DNA of 64,000 bases from Combretum micranthum (Eukaryota; Streptophyta; Magnoliopsida; Myrtales; Combretaceae): the NCBI GenBank assembly GCA_024138025.1, contig JAMXBD010003416.1, forward strand, positions 1-64,000. Reading direction: 5' to 3'. Below the pieces are notes generated by a model that worked only from the letters and a program-made list of their open reading frames with translations, did no database searches and was not told the origin of the DNA. Position 1 is the stretch's first letter. Every line of letters begins with the position of its first letter. This document shows positions 48,341 to 59,248 of the stretch, piece by piece. The position numbers and the translations under genes were made by a program.

Positions 48341-49012
48341 AAGACCTTAACTATTGATGAATCAAATCAGCTACCCTTAAATCTTGGGCTTCCTCGTTGG
48401 TCCTTATGGGTGGTCGGTGGTTTTCAAGGCTAGGTACCCATCTATCCGTCATGACGTTGATAGATTGTCCATCTCCCACCTGCCGTAACTCCCCATGCAA
48501 CAGAATATCCTTACCATGTAAGATGCTGGCCCACCCCCATGAGTCTCTAAACCCTCTCTTAGCCTGCAAAAAGGAAGAATGGGGATAATAGATGCCCTTA
48601 AGAACACAAACCCACAAGGCATTGGGGTTAGAATGCATCCTTCATGCTAGTTTGGTAAGCATGGCTAAATTGAAATCAATAAGGTCCTTAAATCCTAAAC
48701 CCCCTTATGGATTTCGAAAACATGATCTTATCCCATCTTTGCCAATGAGTTTTGTGCTCCTCTTGATTTTGTCTCCACCAAAATCAAAGAATTGACTTCT
48801 TTGCACCATTTGGCTGGAAATTTAAAACAACTCATGGAGTATGTTGGAATGGCTCTTGCTGCTGTCTTGATAAGAGTCTCCCTACCTGCATTTGAAAGCA
48901 GGCATCTCTTCCAGTTCTTAAGCTTCAAACGGATTCTATCCTTGACAAACCCTAACGCTTCAATCTTGTTCTGCCCCCACATTGTGGGCAATCCCAAATA
49001 TTTACATATTTG
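48341..49012 (-). pseudogene. C-terminal end of the LINE reverse transcriptase
   Basis: From 49012 the minus strand encodes CKYLGLPTMWGQNKIEALGF, NAGRETLIKTAARAIPTYSM and SCFKFPAKWCKEVNSLI, the end of the L1 RT domain. After a frame break comes CVLKGIYYPHSSFLQAKRG and RWVPSLENHRPP, the ORF2 segment before zf-RVT. The catalytic FADD box and endonuclease are absent because of the 5' truncation. Confidence 0.9.
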
Positions 49013-50374
49013 ATTTTTACCGTAAATAAAGTGGCAAATCCTTTTTAATAATTTTAAAAATCACATTTTCATCCTATGTATTAAATTTGGAAAGGCACAA
49101 ATGTTAAATGTGACTTTTTAATATCTTTTGAAAATCTTTTTCCTCTCACAATTTTAGATTGGCTTTTGGTAATTTTTTTATAATATGTATTTTAATATTT
49201 TTTTTTTTTTTCCCTGAGAAACGATAGAAGCGTGCTTAGCCTTATGTTATTGCTACCCTCAACCCTCATCTACGGCTTCCCCTCCCTTATACATCAAGCT
49301 CATGAGGGCCTTGTGTCACCCTCGCTGCCTCTGGAGTACACGTTTTTGTCGTGTTTCCTTTTTCATTTTCACGCCTTTTTATGGGATTTATCAATGATCG
49401 GAGAAACCGGTTGTTCATTCTTATTGGAGGTATATTGTTCTAAAAGGGATCTCATAATCCTTATTTTTCAAAACAGATGTGCTCATGGGGCCTTGAACCC
49501 CATCCCTTAGTTTGAATATTAGTTTCTCATTATATTGAATTGTCGTGGTATAAATAATCTTTTTTTTTTTTTAAAGAGAGAATAAATTACATCAAAACAT
49601 ATTAATGTTTTGAGTTAAATATATTTAAAATATCAACATTTTGAATAGTTAAAATGAAGAATTAACATTTTTTTAAATAAATTAAATAAGATATCAACAT
49701 TTTATAAAATTTATTTAATATATCCATATTTAGATTAGTTTTTAATTGATTTTATTTAACAGCCAATTATAGATAAATTATTTAACCTACTTTATAAAAC
49801 TTTATTCTTTTTTTAACCACTTACAGCATTAATATCTTAAATAAATTTATCTATGAATATTAAAATATCTTTTTAATCATTCATAACATTGATAGATTAG
49901 ATGAAATCATACCAAACATTAATATCTTTCCATCTAATTTAGAAATAAATAAGGGGAGCGGGGGGACGAAGACAAAAGATACGATTGAATTACAAAACAA
50001 AATCGGTCAAAAGTTGAAAAAGTAGATATGCACTTATTGTATCATATAGTGATCCCATGAGTGTATACTCTGAGTAAAATAACTTTATTTCTTGAGAAGA
50101 ACTGTCGGTACAATGATTCCGGGAGATATTTTTTCTCTACTAATCTCGAAACCTAAAATCCTTCTTAATTGTCCCCGAAAGTGATAATACATACAATATG
50201 ATGAATAAACTTCTCTATTAGTTACAAACTCAATACCTACACGTATACGCTTTCTTGTTAATATTACATATTTGCCAATTATTGATTGCAAACTTTTGAC
50301 TTTATTTGCTGATCATGGAGTGTTCGTACTTTGCATATCATCTCTCTGGCAAAAAATTTACTCTCACTATTTGT
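49013..50374. other. Intergenic 3' flank of the MYB gene, with MITE-like debris
   Basis: AT-rich. At about 49600-49870, TTTAAAATATCAACATTT at the left and ATTAATATCTTAAATAAATT at the right form weak inverted repeats, and the interior shares TTTAACCACTTA with the element at 24073-24260. Poly-T runs at 49200 and 49560 may be LINE tails. No gene is seen. Confidence 0.45.
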
Positions 50375-51293
50375 CTACAACTTATAGTCTATTTTATGAT
50401 TATATGCTGAGGAAAAAGGGATATAGAGCTGCCTAATCAAAACTAAAATTGAAGTTATTAACAAAAGGGACGAGGATGTAACATCTTTCATCATCTCTTC
50501 CAAGTCCCATTCTCCCAATTTCAGCTCTTCTTCACCTTCAATATTCGCCAAACCTTCTACATATTTTTCTCCTATAACATTATTATTGCTATTCTTAGCA
50601 TCGATTGTTCCATCGTTCATGATGCTCGGGGTTGCTGCTGCTGCTGCTGTTGTAAAAACATCCATCAATAGGAATATTAATGCCTCCTTGTACGATGATG
50701 AGTATCCATGTGTCGTCGTTGTCCTAAAGTTATTTTCATCTCCAAGTCCGATGTTGTTCTTGCCTACGGCATGATGGTGATCTGCCCCGAAATCGAAATT
50801 CTCATAACCCTCGCTGAATATTATATTCCCACCACTATCATCACGGGATAAACCATCCTGGGTAACGCGTGAAGCTACGGTAGTGTTGAAATTTAGTCCA
50901 CCATCTAGTGTGGCATTAATCAAATTGTTGTCGAGCATCTGTGGACTGAAATTTCCAAGGAATTGAGTGGATGGAAGTGCTGATGAGGTGAAAATTGGTG
51001 AATCATCCATCTTATCCACGAAGAGAGGAAATGCGGTGATATCCGGTTGCATGGGGAAGAACCCTTGTTGTGCCATGATCATTATCATGTTGTCATCCTT
51101 AATATTTGTCGTCTCCGATGATGATGAGCCGTTGCTTGTGTTGGGAGAGGGCGTGGATGATGCAGAAACATTACTTGCGTTAATGTTTGTGTTTGTGTTC
51201 ATGTTCTTGAATCTTTTTTTGATGGTTGAATTCCAGAAGTTTTTAATTTCGTTATCCGTGCGTCCAGGCAATCGAGCCGCAATTTGAGACCAC
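50375..51293 (-). CDS. MYB46/83-like exon 2 (second half of R3 and C-terminal region)
   Basis: It opens with [20 protein letters not shown], the recognition-helix half of R3 with its conserved Trp residues, then STIKKRFKN. The following 250 residues are Ser/Asn-rich and acidic, a typical activation region, and reach [12 protein letters not shown] at about 50480. The current frame then runs on for about 33 atypical, hydrophobic residues to a stop at 50375. In the neighbouring frame the same DNA reads [12 protein letters not shown] and stops at 50433, which resembles the short aromatic C terminus of this clade. I therefore think the true end is 50433 and that one base is missing near 50475. Confidence 0.87.
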
Positions 51294-54200
51294 CTACAAG
51301 ACACAGAGAAGAGGAAGAAAAATTATGGGATTAGGGTGTCAATATCGTCGATGGAATCTACATTAGTGCACGTTTTATTGCATGGATGCATCAATAATTG
51401 TTGAAACCTAGATGTCCGGCGAAATTGTTGCAAAGCTAGGGCAACATAGTAAAAGGGGTCTAAAAGGTGTAATATGTCACCATACATGACTAGCGATAAA
51501 TATAATAAATAGTTTATTTTTCTAAACACTACCCATTCCTACTTTTACAAATTCAAATATAACTACTAGTATCTCCATATCAAATGGAATAGATACCAAT
51601 CTCTAATAAAATTTACTTTGGCTTGGTTTTCTCATCTCATAGAAGTTATAGTAAATAATAATTGGTGAATAAAAAGATAAAATTTATATTTATCTATTAC
51701 TTGTATATACACGTGCAATATAAAACCTAAATCTTTTTCTTCCTTGGAAAAAGATAGAAATAATGGAATGCTTCACGCGTGTATAATACATTCTTTAATT
51801 TATATAATGTTTAATATATACGGTGTTCCTTGATACGTCTGTCTAATTTTGGAAGATATATGGAGTGACTTTTAAGTTTTATTCTTGTAAGTCACTGTTT
51901 GCATGACATGCCGTCTTATACGGCAAACACCAAAGACCAGTTCTTGTATACTTTAGAAAGAAGAAAAACCAAACTTTTTCCTCTTTTTTTTTTTTTTTTT
52001 TTCCAAAGAAAAATTAAAGATTTGGAACTATAACAAATTTACACAATCATTGTCAAATAGAAAGTCAAATGTTGGTTCCAACCGTTATTTAATGTTGGCT
52101 AATTGAACAAGTTTTAAAAAAATTCTACTTTATGTATCCCACAGCACATTTAAAATTTTTAATTATTTAAAATGCTCTTTATAACAAATTTGAGAAACTT
52201 TGGCCAAAAAAATAAAATTTGAGAAACAAGTTTAAAAAAAAAAAGAGTTCTTTAGGAAGATTAAGAAAATAAAAACTATAATTGTTTAAAAGAGAAGATA
52301 TAGGGTCATTCTTCAATTTTTTTTAAAAGGCGCATTTAATTTCTAAGTGCATTTAATCTGTCTTTTCCTCTAAATATATTCTTATTTTGATCAATATAGA
52401 ATCCTATGGTATGAGGAATAGTTTATAGTCTATAATATCTTTTTGGTCTATCAATTAAAGGTACTAGGTTGATTTTTTTCTTTCTCGTGGAAAAAGAAAA
52501 AAAAATCCTATGGTCTGTCTAATATAGTGTATTCAACGTATTCTAAAAGTTAATTAATACGTTTCGATATTTCGTGCCACGTCTTTCTTTTTAGGGTGAA
52601 ATATCCTTTTCATCTATTGTCAATTCCTCAAATATGTGGTTCATCGACTTAATTGCTCTCTAGTATATATAGCTGATATCAATGGAAATAATAATTCTTC
52701 TTCATGGAAATTAAATTAATATAGTTTTAGTGGCTTTCACGATCCAGTAACATAATTGTTGCTTTATCATCAAGATGGAACCATTTGACAATGATTTTTC
52801 ATCCGTAAAATGTACATATCTATCATATACAGATGAATTAATTAATCTTCGTGTCACATGTGTTGCGACAATTTTAAGTGGCAAGATATGAAAGTTTCAA
52901 CAAAATAAATAATATTTTTCCCCTATAATCAGTAAATTATATAACCTATCAATTTGAAATTTTTTTTTTTTTTTTTGGAAGAATATACAAGTAAAGTTAT
53001 TCTTTTTTTTTTAAGATTTATGTTTTCAAAAATTTCATTTTAAAATCTGGTTTTCAAAATCTTGTCAAAGTAGTATCATTATCTCTCTCTATTACAAGAC
53101 CATTAAAGTTAGGTCCTAAAACTGAAAAGAAAAATGAAATAAAATTGAAGGTTCTAGAATTTTTTTTTTTTTGAAAAAAAAGGAAAACTAAAAAATAATG
53201 TAACACCCTATATATTTTTCACATTTTTCCATTTTAAGATTTTTTTTTTAATCTTTTATCTTCGATTTAAGAACTTATGCTATATGTGTTGTGTGTGTGG
53301 TTTAAGGTGATAACTTTTAATCTCACTTGTAATGAAAATACAACGACATTCTATAACATAGGTTCTAAAATAAAAAAGTTTTAAAATTTTAAATCATTCT
53401 GGTATATTTTACACTTTTTTTTTCTCTTTTTGAGTGGAAAAATTTCAATGACCAGCTAATTAGGAAGAAGGAAACAAAGTAGGTTAACAACTGTGGTAAA
53501 AAGAACCGACCGTCTGTCCAATTTTTTACTCCAAACGCTGAGTCCAAATTTACATAATTAGTCATTTTTTGTTGTTACTAAGTAAAGACAAATGCATTTC
53601 CAATGACGTAACAAGAAGAAAGCATGGCCATGTATTTCGGAGTGGAAGTTTCCAAAGCATTACTTCGAAAGAAAAAGGCATTTTCCCTATGGTGGTAAAA
53701 GTAGGTAGATAATATATCTATTAAGTTAGGAAATTCCCTCTCTATGTTTATATCTTTATTTCATCTTAGTTAATAAATAGGTAAATATCGCAAATAGTAT
53801 CTAAACTTTATTAAAATATGTAATTAAATATTTGAATTTTGAATTTAATATTTAAAAGAACTTCTTATATACATTAACAGTATTTTTGTCATATTTATTA
53901 AAAACACCACACAATAGTATCAACCAATTTAATGAAGGTACTATTATCATGTTCGAAATGTTCTTTTAGGTACTAAATTAATCAATTTCAAATTTTAGTT
54001 ACCTAATTGCATGTTTTGTTAAAATTCAAGTACTACTCATAATATTTACTCTCAACAAATCACAAATAATTAGTTTATTATATATATAATTTTGTTTATT
54101 AATATTATATTCATATCTTTTAATATTGTATTTAGTATCATTTTCGAGTTTTCCCTCTATAATCTAATTTCTACTCATGTTATGATTAAATTGTGCGACT

Positions 54201-54666
54201 GAATCCAATCACACACATAGATCGATAGATGTATAGAGAGAGAGAGAGGAGAGAGAGGAGGGAGAGGGAGAGGGAGTGGGAGGACCTGTTGCCAAGAAGA
54301 GAATGCAAGTGGATGATGAGTTCTTTCTTGGGGAGAAAATGCTCCTCTCTTGAGGTCAGGTCTGAGGTAATTGATCCAACGAAGCCGACAGCTTTTGCCA
54401 CACCTAAGCAAACCAGCATTTCGGGCCACATCACTCCAACAACCACCTTGTCCGTTGTTCAGCATGTACCGCATCAGCTTCTCATCTTCTTCAGGAGACC
54501 ACAACCCTTTCCTCAGCTTCACATTGTTGCTATTATTATTATTATTCTTACTTATGTTCTTGTTGTTGTTTGCATCACCAACGTTGTTGTTGCTGCTGTT
54601 GCTGTTGTCGATGTTGTTGATGCTATTGTTGTTGTTATTCTTCCCATACAGATCTGGTTTTCTCAT
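50375..54666 (-). CDS. R2R3-MYB transcription factor of the MYB46/MYB83 clade (two exons, disrupted as assembled)
   Basis: Exon 1 is 54666-54286 and exon 2 runs from 51293. The donor AACAG|GTCCTC and the acceptor TCTTGTAG|GTGG give a split Arg codon (AG|G), the usual intron site in the R3 repeat. The product has an Asn-rich N terminus, R2 (residues about 52-103), R3 split by the intron, and an acidic C terminus. MRKPDLYG at the start, [33 protein letters not shown] and the C-terminal [12 protein letters not shown] are hallmarks of MYB46/MYB83, nuclear activators of secondary-wall cellulose, xylan and lignin genes acting below NAC switches (family knowledge). I chose the ATG at 54666 because it begins the conserved MRKP. 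The frame in front opens with GTG. As assembled, a 2-base loss (or 1-base gain) in R3 and a probable indel near the C terminus disrupt it. The literal translation ends at 51252 after about 140 residues. Confidence 0.88.
53780..54050. mobile_element. Mutator-like MITE in the MYB intron
   Basis: GTAAATATCGCAAATAGTAT at the left is matched by the inverted right end GTAAATATTATGAGTAGTAC, and the match continues inward (TAAACTTTATTAAAATATG against TTGAATTTTAACAAAACATG, then AATTA). TTTTAGGTA(C/T)TAAATT is shared with the element at 37462-37781, so the two belong to one family. Confidence 0.6.
54236..54280 (+). repeat. GA-rich microsatellite at the start of the MYB intron
   Basis: GA and GGA units on the plus strand, CT-rich on the coding strand, beginning a few bases inside the donor site. 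Confidence 0.88.
54286..54666 (-). CDS. MYB46/83-like exon 1 (R2 and first half of R3)
   Basis: 381 bases. Residues 10-48 are Asn-rich, built from AAC/AAT triplets. R2 has Trp at residues 56, 77 and 97. Twenty residues separate the first pair and nineteen the second, whereas the family rule is nineteen and nineteen; the extra residue is the second Gly of GQGGCW. R3 begins KRGAFSPQE and should continue with an acidic residue and [13 protein letters not shown]. That continuation is present, but in another frame, because about 54315 reads CAAGAAAGAACTC. The donor GT is at 54285-54284. The usual intron in R2 is absent. Confidence 0.87.
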
Positions 54667-54765
54667 CTTGATGTTGATTCTCACTCTTTTTTCTCTTCAA
54701 TGGTTTCCCTAGAAAAGCATTGGCTTTGTGATGTCACTATATGGTGAAGACTGAAGATGGTACGT

Positions 54766-54767
<2 letters not shown>

Positions 54768-54799
<32 letters not shown>
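54768..54799 (-). promoter_or_regulatory. Putative TATA region of the MYB promoter, an (AT)n run
   Basis: The minus strand has an alternating TATA run ending ATATAAGACG about 100 bp upstream of the ATG at 54666, a plausible core-promoter distance that leaves a 5' UTR of roughly 70 bases. The run is also a microsatellite, so its promoter role is inferred from position. Confidence 0.4.
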
Positions 54800-54802
<3 letters not shown>

Positions 54803-56190
54803 AAATGTTTAATAATATACTTGTGATATGTATGGTTACAAGTATATATGCAGATATTGGATAATAATATTACAAATATGGTTGTATATAGAAGGCTAGG
54901 AGAGGGGAGACTTGTGAAGTGGGATTGTTGATAATGATGATTGTGATGGTTGTGGGGTTTGCTTAAAACATAGGAAATAGTTAGAAAGATAAGAGAGAGA
55001 GAGAGAGAGAGAGAGATTATGTGAAGTGGAAGCAAATATCTTGTTCAGGTCGGAAAAGAAAAAAATTTGTGAAGATTCTGAGATTGGTCTAAAATGTGAT
55101 ATGCACTTTTGGCAAGTTTATTAATTAGGTTGCCAAAGTTCAAATAAAGATTTATTTAAAATAACACCATGATGATTACACGTTTGAGAAAGCTTGAGTA
55201 TTTTTAGGAGGAGCTTGTCATAATAACACTCATTTCTATAAAACATAACAAATATCACAACTTGCTGCATGTGTATACATTAAATAATTTGAAATAAAAT
55301 CAAACCGAAGGTAAAAAAGTTAAGATTCAAAAAGAATAATGCAAGCAAATAAAAAATTAAAACCAATATATGTTGATAAAAAATAAGCGATTAAATAAAT
55401 AAAAGAACCAAGTCGAAAGATATGGATTTTGGGGTTGCTCCAACAAGAAAGACTTTAGCGGATATTACACGTCACATGTATTATATAAGTAGCGAGTAAT
55501 TACCAATCATTTTCTATCAGATAGATGAATGAGTGATAGTTACTTTAGAAATTAGCCCCTATCTCACCTATGTGTTAAAGTATATACACACGGTATACTA
55601 TTCATTAAATATTTTTTCTACTCGAATACGTGATTACCTGAATTATAGTTTCAAAACATAATAACGTGGGTTTTTGTTGAGTATAAAATAAGACTTTCTA
55701 TTCTAAACAGCTGTATGGCTTGTACACACTAACCTCCAAAATGATAAAATCTTTTTGATATAAATATATGAAATATTTGATAATTTGATGAGGGGACTAA
55801 GATAATAGAATTTATAACCCATGATCGGTGACACGATATGGATAAGCAATTATTAATATAAGACATGTTTTAACTTATTACATTATAATATATATATACA
55901 TACCATTTTCTATTATATAATTGGTAAAGCCCCATCTTAGTTTATCTCTTCCGACACAAATATGTAAGGAGTTCTTAGGGATGAAGTGGTTATAAAATAT
56001 AATTACCTTGTGAGTGAAGAAAATTGCAATGGGGGAAAAAGAGACAACAAAGAAATATGTTGTAGATGTATGGAGTCAAAGACAAGACGACGTCAAGTCG
56101 CTTTCTACTTTCAGGTCCCTCTCCAAACCGTTAACATATTCAGACCCATCAACTAACACAAACACCTACCTCCCCTCTCCCTGGCTTTGT
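54800..56190. other. 5' flank of the MYB gene
   Basis: AT-rich with a (GA)n run at about 54993-55016. No coding frame with recognisable content. Likely contains the upstream promoter, but I could not identify a specific secondary-wall NAC binding element with confidence. Confidence 0.4.
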
Positions 56191-56193
56191 CTT

Positions 56194-56218
56194 CTCTCTC
56201 TCTCTCTCTCTCTCTCTG
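56194..56218 (+). repeat. (CT)n microsatellite
   Basis: About twelve CT units. The short frame across it (56014-56250) is not supported as a gene. Confidence 0.88.
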
Positions 56219-56250
56219 TGCCACCCACACGTGCATTTGAAGAAACATAA

Positions 56251-59248
56251 GCCTCCATTAAATGAACAATATTAAACTTACACTATGATAGTACAACAAG
56301 GATGAGACTATAACTAACTATACATCAGTAACAAACCTTGGATAATGGGTTATTTCTTGTCATACAATAAACCCTTTTCCTTTTTCTTGTCCCACTTACG
56401 GTAAAGACTACCCTCTTTTATGAAAGAATTTTATTGGAATTTCGCTAGAATGTGTTGTTTTCATGTAAAGAACCTTTTTTTTGCCCCCTTATAAATAGCA
56501 ATCAAGGATTATGTAAAAAATTATAATGAAATAAAAAGTTATGATTATCTTATGTATAATTCATAATCCTCACTATCAATAACAATTTTCTTTTCTATTT
56601 AATCTTTATGTAATAATACAATTCACAACAATACGTGTGTATGACTATTAGCCAATATTGGATTATATATGATTTTGATCATTAAATCTTATGCATTGTT
56701 TCGGTTAGACATAATGGCTTCTTAATGAAATTAATATAATACATTTAGTATATTTTTATTTAATAAATATTTTTATGATATAAATATATAATAATACAGT
56801 TGTGTATTTCTTCTTTTCTTTATTTATTATAATACCTTTTGTGCATAATTATTTTATCAAATCATTGGTTGTGTGTATAGTTGTAGGTATATGAGTTTTT
56901 CAAGAGATGATGTGCGTGTTGTGTATGTGTGATAATATACATGGTCAAAATGATGTGTAATGGTGCACAAGGGATAACTAAGAGAGAAATACACAAGGAG
57001 GAGAAATGGATAATCTCAACCAACTATGCAGTTATGATAGGTGAGGGAGTCATAAGGCATCTAACCCTACTAGACTTAGTGAAACATGGTATTCAATATT
57101 TTGAGAAAGAGATTTGGAATATAATGGTGTATGATCAAAATTTTCAAATGATCTAAATGAAGAGAGACTAAGGTATTTATAAGGTTTAGTAGTCAATGTT
57201 GTCCATCGGATCACAATGGCAATCAGTGGACTGTGGATTCCCTTATGAATGTTGGCCCATTAAGAGCTCCCCTTTAGTGCAAAATCTTGTTGAGAAAAAT
57301 GTGAGTTGAATAAGCTAACTCCATGGGCCTAATGGGCACCTCATTCCAAAGAGTGAATCCAAGTTTATAGTGGGCTCAAGGTCCATAAATAATATTTAGC
57401 CGTATATAATCTTATAATTCAATAATTATTTTATATTATGAATTTTGTTGTTATACTTAATTTTGGCACATGCATCACAGGTACAATCCTACAAGTAAAT
57501 AACATAATGATAAAAAAGGGGGAAACAAAAGAAAAAGTGAAGAAATGTTTCAATGTGGAAAGCCTTAGAAAAACAAGCTAAAAATGTGAAACCCATGTGA
57601 GTAAAGTATTAGATGGACTAGAAAGAATTGGTATTAGGTCATAAAACTATAATAGTAAGTTAGCTTTATATGGTGAAAAAGATTCGGATCTTGTCAATTT
57701 TTCTTCTCTTAATTTTTCTTGATTTACAAATCAATAGTTGAGATTGTTTAGATATTAAAATTCTTAGTAACATCGTTGTGACATAATTTTATTCCTTACA
57801 ATTCAACCATTGGTTATAAATGATAAGATTTTAAGGGAATAAATTGAGGAAAAACTAATAAAAGGAAAATTAAGAGGATCCATTTTTCAGTTAAGAACAT
57901 TTTATCCAATTGATTGAAAAGATCCATTAATTATTTGTTGGCTTATCTATTGACTAGTTTTGACCTTTTTAACTTTGGTATGTTTTTGAGGATTTGGTCT
58001 GATTTTGTCAATTTAAGTATACTTTCATTTGATACCATCTCTTTAGCACAAACATATCATTTGTCAGTTATTCGTTAGTAGTACAAAGAAATTATCTTGG
58101 AAATTCTATTCGGCCTTAGAACAATCCTTAGAGCAACACATATAATCCAAGAATGTTACAAATCACTACAAAAATAAGTACTACTCTGGATAAAGAGGGA
58201 AAAAAAGGGGTCAAAGTAGGCTTTTATTTTGCCAATGAGGACCGCACTATCAATTTAAAATCACCAAGAAAATGTTGCTGATGAAGCTTTGCCACAAAGC
58301 AAGTATAGATGACTTTTATTTGTTAGAAAAATTGGTCTCCAACAAGTTTGGACACATATCAAAATCTACTAAGCAGCTAAATATTTAATATTGAATCTAA
58401 TATAGAAATAGCAAGACTAATAAAGTTAAACAAATTTTATACAAGATATTTGATACATAAGATATTACACAAATGAAGGATATTGACGCAAGTGTCTTAT
58501 ATTTTCTTCCACATGAAAGACTTCTCATAGAAAGATCTACATCAAACATAACCTTGATGAAGATTTTTCTTTTCGTTCGATTAGGATGGCCTTCTTTTCT
58601 CTTCTGCTAGTGTGTTTTTTATGTATTCCTTCACATTTTCTATTATCATTCCTGTTATTCATTTAAAAAAAACACTTAATCCTTTGATTTGATTTGAGGA
58701 TAATGACATCTAATCAATAAAATAAAAAAATACTATAAATCATAATTAGTTAGTGTTTAATTAACCATTAGAACCAACTTTACGATTATGTCCAATTATT
58801 TTGTATTTAGTCATTGGATGCCTGCAAAAAGAAGAACAAAGCAAAGAAAAAGCGCTTTCAAATGCAAATGAACAATAGGTCATGCATGGAGACAATGACA
58901 TGTAGCTAATGTAAATGACCAAGACATAACGGAATAAGATGTCGAGAAAGAAACAAACAGGGCAAACCATAGGAATAGGACGTGTAAAATTAATGTATAT
59001 AGTAGTTACTTAGTCATGCTTACATTATATATTCTCCTTATATCCATTTATAAACCAACTAAGATCTTTTTCATGTGCTCTCAAGAGATGAAGTTGAGAC
59101 TATAAGATCCATCGAATCTAACATAGCAAAGGTCACGTGGATCATGGCTCCCCACAATTGTTTTGGTAAGGTGATAATGAATGATAGGCCACTAGCATGC
59201 GAATAACGAGTAAATTGGGACACAATGCACCACCTTACTCATGTGGTA
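56251..59248. other. Intergenic, no supported gene
   Basis: AT-rich. A 75-codon frame at 56929-57156 has no recognisable domain and no homolog I know of. Nothing else was seen. Confidence 0.45.

Larger units (their letters stand above)
45248..49012 (-). mobile_element. 5'-truncated L1-type LINE, minus strand, with a solo LTR in its 3' end
   Basis: The coding remnant runs from the end of the RT domain (about 49010) through zf-RVT to RNase H (about 46760). A 23-base T run at 45248-45270 is the candidate poly(A) tail, preceded on the minus strand by TTATCCTTTCTTTAGC, the kind of sequence that ends many plant L1s. Between coding end and tail lies a TG...CA block (45317-46752) taken as a later LTR insertion. 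Homology begins abruptly inside RT, as in the usual 5' truncation of LINEs. No LINE target-site duplication was identified. Confidence 0.8.
51294..54285 (-). other. Intron of the MYB gene (2992 bp)
   Basis: GT at the donor (54285-54284) and AG at the acceptor (51295-51294), with a pyrimidine-rich stretch before the acceptor. The first part of the intron on the minus strand is a CT-rich tract (54280-54236). It contains a Mutator-like MITE (53780-54050) and several poly-T runs (51985-52002, 52961-52976, 53160-53172). No coding frame lies inside it. Confidence 0.83.

Noticed and set aside
50586..51287. Plus-strand frames opposite MYB exon 2
   Set aside because: Antisense shadows of the MYB coding frame.
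54229..54747. 172-codon plus-strand frame opposite MYB exon 1
   Set aside because: It is the antisense shadow of the MYB coding triplets and the GA repeat. Its low-complexity Val/Ile runs mirror the Asn codons.
54796..55035. Minus frame with His/Ser-rich sequence upstream of the MYB
   Set aside because: The composition comes from CT and CAT microsatellites. No domain or splice link to the MYB was seen.
56014..56250. 78-codon plus-strand frame
   Set aside because: Half of it is a CT microsatellite and the rest has no recognisable family.
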